Source: Paraconiothyrium sp. Pb-2020
Lineage: Eukaryota > Ascomycota > Dothideomycetes > Pleosporales > Didymosphaeriaceae
Reading direction: 5' to 3'
DNA length: 64,000 nt
NCBI GenBank assembly: GCA_022419385.1
Contig: JAJUBI010000004.1
Span: 1 to 64,000, forward strand
Every line of letters starts with the position of its first letter. The stretch's first letter is position 1. Under the pieces are notes generated by a model. The model searched no databases, was not told the DNA's origin, and saw only the letters and a list, made by a program, of their open reading frames with translations. This document shows positions 36,108-46,732 of this stretch, piece by piece. Made by a program: the position numbers and the translations under genes.

Positions 36108-38112
36108 ATGTTTGCTCGAACAGATCCATTCCCATATTTCTGGGCATGCTCAGCGCTAGGTCTCCTCTACGGCGTCGTCAAACTGTTGCGCTTCGGCCGT
36201 CGAGAGAAGCATCTTCCACCAGGCCCACCGACATGGCCGATCCTCGGAAATGCGCATCTCACCGTCGATCCAAAACTTTTCAAGAAGCAAGTAACAAACC
36301 AAGCCTTTCCTTCTCTGCTAGCTACTGCAAACAATAACGACTAACTGGCGCGTTGCTAGATTCAAACAATGGAGCGTACAATACGGCGACGTGTTTTCGC
36401 TCAAGGTGGGAAAAGGCACCATGATAGTGTTGAACAGTAAACGTTCCGTTTACGAGCTCATCGATCAACGGAGCGCCCTATACTCCTCAAGGCCAATAGA
36501 CGACCGGTCCCACCTTACGATGAAGGAGAACGTGGCCTTTATGGACCCGACTCCTGTTTGGAGATTGCAGCGGAAAATCGTGGTACGCTATTTGGCGCCT
36601 GAGAAACTGGACGGCGACTTGGAAAAGGTTTCAAATGCAGAGTAAGTGTAGTGTTTGTTGCAGAACTGCTGAGGATTCAGCAGCACAGCCATGATAGCTA
36701 CAGTGATGCTGACCAAAAGGCAGGAATACTACATTACTTCACGATCTGCTTGTCAGTCCCGAGGACTTCATCAAGCATGTCGAGCGATCGACTGCTTCAT
36801 TTACCGCGATTGTGCTGTATGGGCAGCGTGCCAAGTCTAACGATGACTTTTGGGCGAGAGTAGGTCCATCTTCGACCAATTCTCTTCGTATCAATCATTT
36901 CTGACACAGTGCAGGGCGTCTACGAAGCTATGGAGGCAGTATGATGAAGAAAATTCACTCTCTTGCATTCTAGACTGAGAAAGCTGACCATGGTAACACC
37001 AGATCATGCGTGCCATAAGCCCAGGCTCCTATCTGCCAGCCGAGCAATTCCCCATCTTCAAATTGATCCCACGACGATGGGACCCTTCCCATGTCCGCGC
37101 GCAAGAGGGCTTCGACATCCCCACAAGGATATGGACCGAGTGCCAACAGCGCATCGAACTGCGCCGCAGCCAGGGCGACAAGCGCGAATCGCTTATGGAC
37201 GAGCTTCTCAGCACCGAAAAGGAACTCGATTCCGCGTTCCAAGGCACAAGGCTCGCAAATTATCTTGGTGCTGTGATGCAGGCCGGTGCCGAGACGAGTG
37301 CCGCGTCCACGAAGACAAACATCATGTTTCTGGCCACGCACCCGGCGGTGCAGGAAAAGGCGCAGAATGAAATCGACGCGGTTTGTGGCGTGGAGAGGCT
37401 TCCTTGTTTTTCAGACTTCAAGGACTTACCGTACATCAATTGTATTGTCAAGGAAAGTCAGCGCATCCGCCCAGTGTAAGCCAACCATTCCAAGCTCCTG
37501 AGAAACCTTTTTTTGTTTCTACCTATGCTTTGCCGCCTCTAACATCATTCCTGCAAAGAGCTCCTGTTGGCGTTCCCCACCGCTGCACACAAGATAACTG
37601 GTACAACGGCATGCTCATCGTAAGTTGTAACTCCATCTTTCACACACCCAAGCTTCACAACAACTAACCCGCAACTCCAGCCCAAAGATGCAACCGTCAT
37701 AATCCCCCACTGGGCCCTCCACCATTCCAAGTACGAAGATGCAGGTACCTTCAACCCAGACCGCTATCTCAACCACCCCCACCTGGCCTCGGAATACGCT
37801 GGAAGCAAGGACTTTGAAAACCGCGATCACTACACTTACGGCGCCGGTCGCCGCATCTGCGCTGGGATCCAGCTCGCTGAGCGTACGCAGTGGCGCCAGG
37901 TTGCACGGATTCTTTGGGCGTTCCGACTCGAGCATGCGGTTAATGAAGATACGGGAGCAAAGATTGATATCGACCTGGACGCGTACGAAGACAAGTTGGT
38001 TTCTGGACCTCTGCCGTTCAAGGTTAAGTTCACGCCGAGGAGTCAGCGGCATGTGGACATGATTAAGAAGGAGATGGGGGACGTGAGGGAGATTTTGAGG
38101 GCGTGGGAGTGA
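36108..38112 (+). CDS. Cytochrome P450 monooxygenase (cluster P450 2)
   Basis: ER-anchored monooxygenase. Exons 36108-36286, 36360-36641, 36724-36859, 36915-36938, 37003-37475, 37559-37619 and 37681-38112; 528 aa, all phases consistent. It has an N-terminal anchor, then the 'LPPGPPTWPILGNAHL' hinge. The I-helix is 'MQAGAETSAAS', ExxR is 'ESQR', and the heme loop is 'YGAGRRICAG' (Cys about 445, Tyr in place of the usual Phe). The hinge and 'DDWYNG'-like region resemble the O-methylsterigmatocystin-oxidoreductase class, a different group from P450 1. The first intron appears to use a GC donor (AA|GCAAGT); a GT donor four bases later breaks the frame. Exon 4 is only 24 nt. Confidence 0.92.
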
Positions 38113-38189
38113 ACGTTTGCGTGGGTGTGTATATGTGTGTTTTGTCGAGATGTGAACCGCGTTGGTTTGGGATAGGACACACTTGACGG

Positions 38190-38620
38190 AAACCTCATGC
38201 TATGGTGTAGGCTTGTATGTCACTTTGATATTCTCGCATTCTGCCAAGACATCTACAATCGAAGGAATACCCTTGAATACAAGTCGCCTGATCATAGACT
38301 TGCCCCATTGTCCTCAATTTCTTTGATTAACAAGCCACGCTACAACTTCAGCATGTCCATGCTCAATAGCCCTACGAAGCGGTGTACCCCAATCGGCTTC
38401 AATTCGCCGGTCCTCAAAGTTGTCACTCTTGTGCGGCATTCCTGTCAACGAACCCCCAGCGCCGTGAGGTACTTCGATGATACTCACCCGGTTGTTTTGC
38501 GCCGCATGCAGCATTGTGCTGCGACCCTGGACAATAGCCCCATGTTGCAAGCAACCGAAGTAATCTCTATATCGGCGTTAGGGCCTAAATACCCAGGGGA
38601 TTTCTATAACCCAGTATAGG
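38190..38620 (-). pseudogene. Ankyrin-repeat gene relic
   Basis: The minus strand reads two ankyrin-like units, 'STMLHAAQNNRVSIIEV' and 'WGTPLRRAIEHGHAEVVAWLV', in an open stretch at 38314-38550, followed by stops and further peptide of similar character towards 38200. No start, no other repeats and no long frame were found. Upstream, beyond about 38590, the DNA turns AT-rich and RIP-like. It is most likely the remains of an ankyrin protein gene at the outer edge of the cluster. Confidence 0.5.
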
Positions 38621-39326
38621 TAGTAGGATAGTCCCTATATATCATATATATTCTTTAATAATATCCGACGCCTGTACAATAAAGCCATGCTAGAATCTCC
38701 TAGCACGCGGGATATCTAGTACTAACCAAACTCAGAAGAAGGGTGTATCGTTACGCTAAGATACGCGGTAGAGAAAGTAACCAAAAGAAACACAGGAAGA
38801 AGTAGCGCACACGTAAGAAAGAGAGCGACTCTCGTCTGTGAACCCTGGAACGGAGGTCTACAATCCCAATGATAAGATGTCCGAGGCCAGGCAGACAAGG
38901 AGTTGGTGGTACGACGATTAACATAAGGGAGCGGTACAGTGCCTCAAAATAAGGTAAAGATCGAGTCGCTAGGCCAGAAAGATTCTCGAGGACGATACCG
39001 ATGTGGATCGAATGAGCCTCTGTATATCCTTGCGAACAGTAAGCACTGCGAAGGTGAAGCTAAGGTGGCGCCCTATCGTATTCTGACCATCCAGCTGAGA
39101 TAAATGATGAATTTAGGAGATTTCAGTACCCTTGGACAATTACAGATCGAATGCTGGGCAATGTCTCGCATATCTTGATTGCAATACAGTCATAGACGGT
39201 GCGTCATCAGGCGTTGGATAGTATAGGACCCATCCATAAGGTGAACGCGGCATTCGGCGAAAACAAGTCGGAGATGTCACCGTTGTATCGAAGGGTGCGG
39301 TTATCGTACAGTGCGGAAGTGTCGTA
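38621..39326. other. Intergenic region, no gene seen
   Basis: About 700 bp; the first about 60 bp are AT-rich ('tatatatcatatatattctttaata'). The remainder has ordinary composition and no coding signature, RNA gene or repeat that I can support. Confidence 0.4.
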
Positions 39327-40087
39327 CTAGCTCGAATACCCACGTCCGTACGTGTATTGAGGGGCATTCGTGACGGGTATTCTATTCAAAGTCTTCCACG
39401 CAATTTCGGCGGCCTCTTCGCGGGATTGTTCGAGGTAACGGTAATCGCGCCATAAATGTGCTCGGAATTCGCGGCCTTGCACAAGAACACCGCTAGACCA
39501 GGCAGTTCTGATGCCTATGGAACTTTAGCTACATGCCACATTGAATGAACTTGTAGATGTGCTGTTGGAAAACATACCTCTTGGGTCGGAATAGTCTTGA
39601 AATTGCGGTTGCGCTATTTGATTGGAGGTACAGTAATCTAAAAGTGATACATGTCAGTAGGAGACGATGCAAGACAGAAGGCACACACTTTGAAGCTTCT
39701 GTATGTAAGTCTCTGGCCTGTTAGCAGCCATGGTAGGCTCGATCAGACGTAAAGTACAATCGATGACGCGAGTCAAGCAAGAAATTTGATATTCCCTAGG
39801 AAAAAGCAGGGTCCAGGTCCGAGTCAGGAACGTCAAGGCAACGTGAACCTAGGGATGCTGGCCTTCTGTTTATAGTCCAACAACCCATGCTTGAACTGCC
39901 AGACGCCGTAAAAATCGTCTATGCCGAGCTGAAGATCCAGTACACTGGTAAAGTGGATGAGGGGTATTGCTGCCTGTGTCCCGCTTGTATCGTGTTGCTA
40001 GGTAAAAGTCCGACAGCTTGGAGAGTGTGGCTCTCCTGGCTGGTGCCGCATGCTTTCTCTTATTGGCCTTGGAATCGGAGTCGCCAT
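39327..40087 (-). CDS. Hypothetical protein with dsRNA-binding-like domain
   Basis: Recognised from spliced phase, not from a long frame. Minus-strand exons: one ending at 39849 (5' part uncertain), 39689-39795, 39578-39637 and 39327-39514. The three introns between them have CTGAC-type or similar branch sites and canonical ends, and every junction is in phase. The 5' exon includes 'LGIDDFYGVWQFKHGLLDYK'. The last exons give 'YIQKLQNYCTSNQIAQPQF', 'GVLVQGREFRAHLW' and 'SREEAAEIAWKTL', the alpha-beta-alpha pattern of a dsRNA-binding motif. A possible start is the ATG at 40087, but that needs one more weakly supported intron. Function unknown; RNA binding is an inference. Confidence 0.5.
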
Positions 40088-42144
40088 TCAGGACAAGGCA
40101 AGAATCTATGAGTGCAGGCAATTCACCGTGGGTAGACAAGGTATATGAAGCCAGTCATGCAACAATCAGAGTTTTCGGGACCAATGGCTATCCAATTCGT
40201 GTGGGGTCATGCACAGCTTGGCCAAATGAAGGTTGGTTTGTCTGAGCTGGCGCGAAGGCCAGCAAAAGCCGTAAGGCTAATGATGCCGGCTTGCCCAGAT
40301 TGCGTACTTAGATTCTGAACTATTACCGTTCAAGGTACGGACCCGCGCAAGAGCTCTGCCTTGCGATCCGTCCTCGTTCCGGACCGCGCCGAACCAAACT
40401 TTGCGTTGAACTCGTCACTCAGAACACCTCTATGGCGTGACGTCCATGCATGGCGGCCTGACCTAGGCGAACCAGACCGGATCGATCAACACGAGGCGCA
40501 CGATGGCGTCCAGTTGCATTAGAGCATTGCTGCAGCAGCGCGTGGCTCGGAACGGGCGTTGGTATCTTGAAACTTTGTCGTGCTTTAGATCCTGCGTGCC
40601 CTTGACGCTGCTGATGTCGACGAGCCGGGCCGTTGCGTGCCCAGAATATCTGCCGTGTGCTCTGGCCATCCGTTCGTTCCTCCCTTCCTCGAAGTGTTAT
40701 GATCAGGCTGCCTAAGGCTCTACCTGTTCCCGCCTATACATGGCATGCTAGCCTGGTTTCTTGTTGAAAGCGCCGCCACAGACGAGATGATCTGTACAGA
40801 AGAAGTGGGGTTCGCCTCGCTGTCAATGAGTTGTCCATGATGTTGTGTTGTCAGGGTTGAATCAATTCAAAATGGATCGGTATCGTGGCAAGTGACGTGG
40901 TCTCGCTTGTGCATCGCGCTAATCCTGAACGGGACCAGAGCAGTATGTGCTGTAAGGCAACGCTTTGTTTCATGAAAGTGAGGCGCAGGATGCGATGATT
41001 TGCGTCTGGGTGGTGGATACTGGGTGGTGCTGCGAATGTCTTCCTGCAGCCGCATTTGTGAGCTGCTGCGGACGTCGGGCATGTTACCACGAACACCTCC
41101 ACTGCTAAGCCACGAACTCTGCACAACATACAAGGTAAATTGGCGCAAGGATACATGCCAGTCATCGAGGTCGGGCTAACACGCCATGGACCGATCAGGT
41201 CGACCCTTTCAGCGCTGCCACGGCGAGGGACGAGTCTCGCACACACGAACAGGCGAGCTTCGAGGTGTGCCACTACAACAGAAGCTGCGAAGTCACCATG
41301 GTGGAATGCAACTCTCTCGACCTCAAACGCAGTCGTCATAACGTCCTCGAGACGAAGCATTGTCGCTCATGTCCAATTGGCAGTGAGAGGCAAACGGAGT
41401 AACTTGTCCAAAGGATACGGGTGTCTGATCCTGGCTAGGTGACGACCCAAGACAATACAGATGACGGGGCGGCGTCTGGTTATGGCTCGCGGGGCAGCAG
41501 GCGTTCGCTGAAGCTATCGTGGCTGTAGCGGTCCACCCAGGTGCCTGCGACCTGGATCCGATGCAGCTTTCCGCAGCTTTCTGAGATTGCGAACCATCTG
41601 AGCTGTAGACGGAACCGGCCTATGTGGTGCGGCCACGCGACGGAGCGGCGACGTGGTCCCTGGCAAGCCATTTAGCCACGGCATGCAGCTTGCTCGGATG
41701 GCCATCTCTTTTCGCTCGAGGCGTTTGGACATGATTTGCCCGATGCTGGTCGCAGAGGAGGCACAGAGGGGTGTCGGGCGATGTGCGTGATGCACACATG
41801 CAAGACGCTCTTGCTGTCGGCTTGCGGGTTTGGCACCCGAGCCCTGCAGCAAAGGGTGGCATGTTTCTCGATACGAAGAAGCGCTGATGGAAGGTTGGAA
41901 GGTTGGAACCTGCACGTGACGTTAGCGAGCCGGGCCAGGAACGCGACGCCCTCCAGGGCTACACTCCTCCGACGGCACGTGGGGAGGGGAGAGCCCTCGA
42001 GAATGGAGGAGCGGCAAGAGTGGGGTTCCAAGGTTGCACGGCGGGGTTGTTCGGTGACGTGAAGCGACAGTGCCTGTTACCCGTCACCACCTGCGACCAC
42101 GTCGACACCCTCCTGCACGCCCACCTGAAGACTCGTCATCCGCC
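40088..42144. other. Two-kilobase region without a supported gene
   Basis: Normal-to-high GC. Long overlapping open frames occur on both strands (for example 40851-41360 minus, 41672-42031 minus, 41903-42298 plus), but they read as arginine/histidine-rich low-information peptides typical of antisense GC-rich DNA. This is the transition between cluster and conserved genes. The Gfo/Idh promoter must lie at its right end. Confidence 0.45.
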
Positions 42145-43398
42145 ATGGCCTCTCCGAAGACGGTCCGCTGGGGCATTCTGGCGACGGGCGGCATCGCCAA
42201 AACATTGTACGACGCCCCGCACACGCCCAATTCGATGCGCTGACACTGCCTTGACAGCACAAAGGACCTGCTGCTCGACCCCGCCACGCGCGGCGTGAAG
42301 CACCTCAGGCACACCGTTGTTGCTGCTGCCTCGTCGTCGTCGGCCGCGCGCGCCCAAGACTTCCTCCACGACGTCGGCGCCCCGTCCGATGCGAAAGCAT
42401 ATGGCTCGTACCAGGAGCTGGTCAGCGACCCCGCCGTCGACATCGTCTATATCGCGACCCGGCACTCGCACCACTACCAGAATGCCATGCTCGCCCTCGA
42501 GGCCGGCAAGCCCGTGCTGTGTGAGAAGGCCTTCACCGTGAACGCCGCGCAACTGCGCACCCTGGCCGACAAGGCCAAGGAGAAGGGGCTCTTCCTCATG
42601 GAGGCCGTGTGGACGCGCTACTTCCCGCTCTCCATCTACGTGCGCGAACAGATCACCTCTGGCCGCATCGGCCCCGTTGCTCGCGTCTTCGCCGACAACA
42701 GCATGGCCTGCGACCCAGAGGTGCAATGGAAGGACGGCACCAATCGCATGGTCAACCCAGAGCTTGCCGGCGGCGCCCTGCTCGATCTCGGCATCTATAG
42801 CCTGACCTGGGTCTTCCAGACACTTTACCATACGCAACCCGCCGACGCCCGCCAGCCGCCAAAAGTCCTCGCCGCTATGAAGAACTATGCTCCCACAAAG
42901 CATGCCGACGAGGCTACCACCATCGTGCTGAGCTTCCCACGCTCCCACGAGGCTGGTGGCGATGCTCACGCCATCGCGACCACCTCTCTCCGCGTTGCTA
43001 CTTCTCCGGCAGGACACCAGGACGTTCCTGGCATCCGCATACAAGGCCCCGGCGGCGAAATCCAAGTGTTCCCCCCTGCCTTCCGTCCTACCCGCACTCG
43101 CATCGTTCTCAAAGACGGCACCGTTGAAGATAAGGAATGGCCGCAACCTGGACCAGGCGAAGGAAGTGGTTGGCGCAACGGTTTTGGAGCAAGCACTAAC
43201 GCTGAGGGTGAAGGTCATGGTATGTTCTGGGAGGCAGACGAGGCTGCCGATGCTGTTATCAACGGCCGGAAAGAAGGCAGGTACGAAGGTCTCGATGAGA
43301 GCATCCTCATCATGGAGGTCATGGACGAGGCTAGAAAGCAAGGTGGTCTCACATACCCCGACAAGATTGAAACCACCAAGTACCCGACGCAGCTCTGA
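42145..43398 (+). CDS. Gfo/Idh/MocA-family oxidoreductase
   Basis: NAD(P)-dependent dehydrogenase resembling dimeric dihydrodiol/D-xylose dehydrogenases. Exons 42145-42206 and 42258-43398, 400 aa; the 51-nt intron (GTACGA...GCTGAC...CAG) joins 'WGILATGGIAKT' to 'FTKDLLLDPATRGV', restoring the Rossmann GxxxxA start. 'DIVYIATRHSHHYQNAMLAL', 'GKPVLCEKAFTVNAAQL' (the catalytic EK motif) and 'FLMEAVWTRYFP' are family signatures. 'GGALLDLGIY' follows in the C-terminal domain. GC-rich third positions fit a conserved, well-expressed gene rather than a cluster gene. The substrate cannot be told from sequence. Confidence 0.9.
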
Positions 43399-44786
43399 GG
43401 TAGACATAGAGAAGGGCAGGTAGATCAATACAACCCCTCACAACAGTCCGGATCACCAGGAGAGAGAAGCTAAAAAAGCCCTCGACAAGACGTATTGATG
43501 CACGTGTGATCCTCGGCGCGCCATTGTAACATCTCAACGAGCTCAACGCCACATGGTCTGAAAACCCATGTCACTGGGCGCTGCGTGGCCGTGCGAGAAA
43601 CAGCCGCTCCTGGGACGGGTGGCTCGTCAATAGATGGTTGCCATCTTCGGTTTCAGCCGGCGCCGTTAGACCTTGAATCCTATTCAATCTTCGTACCGCA
43701 GCCAGAAGCGCTTGCAAGCGCTCCTACAGGTACGAGACGTCCGCCATGCAGGACATGACACCGTGCACCACCGGAAATGACGAGGCTGCGTCCGAGCCAA
43801 TCGAAGCGCCTTGTAACCGCCCCGCGGTCGTTCACGTGAACGGACGCCAATGCATATGTCATGCGCTATCCAATGTTCGCAGTCGTTCCAGTTATCGATG
43901 GGAACGAACACTTATTGCCAGATAGGGGAGGTTGCGCACAAAAAGGAATGCGCTCAAAGATTGTCCTCCGAAGAACAGCAATCATGAACCAGACTTAAGT
44001 CATTCTGTAATTCTTCCTTCCCAAGAGTTTTGTATGTGGGATTAGCCCCGCTGAAGTCTGGCGAAAGGTAAGCTCCATGCCTAAAAACGAAAGTTTTGAT
44101 TTACACTGATGCATAGTTCTCGATGTCTTCCACTAAAACAACCGCACAAGTACAATCAAACTGCCTTTTCCAGCAGTCACTGAGAACATCTGTCGATTCC
44201 TGCACCACATAAAGGTTCATCCATGGAGTACGGATATCGACTTTCCCGATTCGGGCATACGAACGTTTTGGTCGGCTCGTTGGCCAATGGGGAGTGATTT
44301 GGTAAGTCATGCGCAAAGCCTTGGAAGGATAGACCATGATGAGCAAAGGAACATTCGTAGGCTGACAGTTTTGTATGTTGAGCAATGTACGCGACGCAGA
44401 AAGTTACTATAGGTACGGGTTTCAAATTCTCCATACCTAGGTATGTTTCAACAACGACATTTCTGAGCACCACCACCAATCACGGAGCTGCAATGCAGAT
44501 GGCAGCTTCCACTTTACACAAGTTTAGTAGACTTAATGCGACCATCTTGCTGTCGCCAGGTACATTCGGAAATCGCGGTGTCGCTTATCCAGAAACGCCC
44601 CACCACACTAACCGGGACTTTTCCAGAAGCACAAATGAGGTTATGGCGCTGAAATTGTGCAAGCAAGAGACTGGACAGCTGTGAATGGATTCGCTCCAAT
44701 GATATTCGTTGTGGGATATAATTGTCGACCTATGGGGATATATATGTTTTTTTGGATAAGCTTTGTCATCAAACATGTGATCATTG
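43399..44786. other. Intergenic region, no gene seen
   Basis: About 1.4 kb before the tRNA. Short open frames only. No repeat or protein motif recognised. Confidence 0.45.
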
Positions 44787-44866
44787 GCCCGCTTGGCTCA
44801 GTGGTAGAGCGTATCACTAGTATTGAAGCTATGATAAGGTCGTCAGTTCAATTCTGACAGTGGGCA
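44787..44866 (+). tRNA. tRNA-Thr (AGT) with 8-nt intron
   Basis: The acceptor stem GCCCGCT (44787-44793) pairs with AGTGGGC (44859-44865), with one G-U, then discriminator A at 44866. D arm GCTC/GAGC. The T arm GTCAG-TTCAATT-CTGAC is perfect. The anticodon stem TATCA/TGATA closes a loop containing CT-AGT-A, anticodon at 44819-44821, reading ACU (Thr). TTGAAGCT (44823-44830) sits one base 3' of the anticodon at the canonical intron position and must be spliced to leave a 7-base loop. Confidence 0.9.
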
Positions 44867-45922
44867 TCCTTTTTTTGCTCTCCTCGCGTCAGCGGTCCTT
44901 ACACGGCTGAGCTTCGTATAGTAGTAAATCATCTTCATGTATATGGTGCGTCTGGATAGACATACACCTCCCGGTAACATAATGCATACATAGGAACATT
45001 TAAAGACCCCGCGCCCGTGTCCGTAAAACCAGAGCCACGAAGCCAGGGATTTAGTAGAGAGCTGAGACATTAGCACCGGCACGAATGGGCGGTGTTCAAA
45101 GGTTTCTCTACTGATCTGCCCTTGAAACCCTTTCGAAACTTTCTTCGGGTCACCTGTGGGGCACATAGGTTCAACTAAGGCTTCGGCAGACGCACATAGA
45201 GCTTCTCGCTTGACGTCTATAGAAGAACGATGTATACTTCCTTTACGGTTGTCCCAAATCCGTTCATACCGCATGGTCAATATTCGAGAGACAGGGAACC
45301 CAGTCACGGAAGCATACAGACATCGATCTGCGCCAAGGGACACCAAATCATTGCGGGTGGAAGAGTCTCGCGTTACGCGGACATTTTGGAACGAAATACA
45401 GTGTTTTCTGAATGCTATGCTAGAAAGTGGGCAGCCACATCTCAGTGCACCAGATCCTTCCAAAATCAGGCGCCTCACAGCGGTGGGTAAATGCATGCGT
45501 CGATTTGAGCTCAGTGCCTAATTGGTGCTGATTGGATTAGCAGCGGTGCTTCCCCGCACAATTACCGTCTAAATGTTTGGCAGGTATTCATAAAGCTCAA
45601 CGGAGCTGTCAGCGTTGATTTGCTGAGAATGACCTATTCAATAAAACAAGGTAAGCATGCGCTCGGTATTCTGAGGTCGCCCCACACGCTTCATACCTGT
45701 GATAGATGAAAAAATAAGGTAGTGTGCCATTGCCGACGTCTGATTATGTGACTTTGATACATCCCCGGCCAGGAAGGGACTAATACGTAGGTGCTAATTA
45801 TATTCCTTGCTGATCAATTGCTGCACCACCTACCTGAGATACAAATGACTGATGATTCTCGAGTTACTGTGGTCAGGAGTTCCACAGCCGAGTTCCACAG
45901 CCAACCCTCCATTTCTGCCGCC
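44867..45922. other. Intergenic region, no gene seen
   Basis: About 1.05 kb. A 217-codon minus-strand frame (44843-45496) overlaps the tRNA and has no recognisable features. No supported gene. Confidence 0.45.
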
Positions 45923-46732
45923 ATGCGAAACTTTGTCACGATATTCATCGGAGCGCTCGCAGCCCACACAATTGCAACATGTACTCGCGAGCAATTGACC
46001 GCCGCAACTGCTGATCTTCTTGTGGTTCAGACGACGGGCAAAACGGACGGCGCCGCATCCTTCGCCTCTCCCATCAAATACACCGAGAACCGCAAGACCA
46101 TCGATATCTCAAAGGGTATTCTATCGAAAGCTCTCACCATTGCCCATAACCGTAGCCAGCACGACATGTCGCAGTGCGCTGCCTTTAGCGAATTCATCGT
46201 CACGACCGCTGCCAGTCCCTATGTGATTGCCGCCCAATTGCGTCTGGACAATGCCACTCAAAAGGTCAACCAGATAGACACTATTATGACGACTAAAGGC
46301 GATTGGCTGTTCAACGTTACTGGCACGTATTACTGGGCTTCGCGCGAAAAATGGGATCCTATTCCTGAGGCCACGCGCGATACGAGGGAAACTCTCAAAG
46401 CGGCAGCGGATGCGTATTGCGATATCTTCAATGACAAGAGCGTCAAGGTTCCGTGGGGTCAACCGTGTGCACGGCTCGAGGGAGGATCATACACAGGCAA
46501 GGGACAGGCAAGCGATCGATGTGACGTTGGCATTCCGAGCGGCGTCAAATTGATCAATCGACAATATGTGATCGATGAAGAGTATGGTACGGTGGACGTG
46601 CAGATGGACTTTGGTGGCACGGGAGGTTTCGGAGTTGGGGGTTTGCCTGATAGCCATGAGTTCAGGATTGAGAATTCGAAACTGAGGTATGTGCATACAT
46701 TGTCTTCGTGTGGTGGGAAGTCGTGTATGTAG
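45923..46732 (+). CDS. Secreted protein, DUF8021-like
   Basis: Single-exon gene, 269 aa, beginning MRNFVTIFIGALAAHTIATC, a clear signal peptide, so the product is probably secreted. Six Cys remain after the signal region, including 'SQCAAF', 'DAYCDIF', 'QPCARLEGG' and the C-terminal 'SSCGGKSCM', and probably form disulfides. 'NVTGTYYWASREKWDPIP' and 'DFGGTGGFGVGGLPDSHEFR' are the conserved blocks I associate with the fungal DUF8021 family, of unknown function. Several in-frame ATGs lie upstream (from 45845), but the one at 45923 gives the signal peptide. A role in plant or substrate interaction is possible, not shown. Confidence 0.8.
   Translation: MRNFVTIFIGALAAHTIATCTREQLTAATADLLVVQTTGKTDGAASFASPIKYTENRKTIDISKGILSKALTIAHNRSQHDMSQCAAFSEFIVTTAASPYVIAAQLRLDNATQKVNQIDTIMTTKGDWLFNVTGTYYWASREKWDPIPEATRDTRETLKAAADAYCDIFNDKSVKVPWGQPCARLEGGSYTGKGQASDRCDVGIPSGVKLINRQYVIDEEYGTVDVQMDFGGTGGFGVGGLPDSHEFRIENSKLRYVHTLSSCGGKSCM

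Noticed and set aside
40851..42298. Several long open frames on both strands
   Set aside because: Overlapping Arg/His/Pro-rich peptides in GC-rich DNA without domains or intron support.
42136..43428. 430-codon minus-strand open frame
   Set aside because: Antisense shadow of the Gfo/Idh/MocA dehydrogenase, produced by its GC-rich third positions.
44843..45496. 217-codon minus-strand open frame
   Set aside because: It overlaps tRNA-Thr, has no recognisable domain and no splice-consistent extension. Likely chance.
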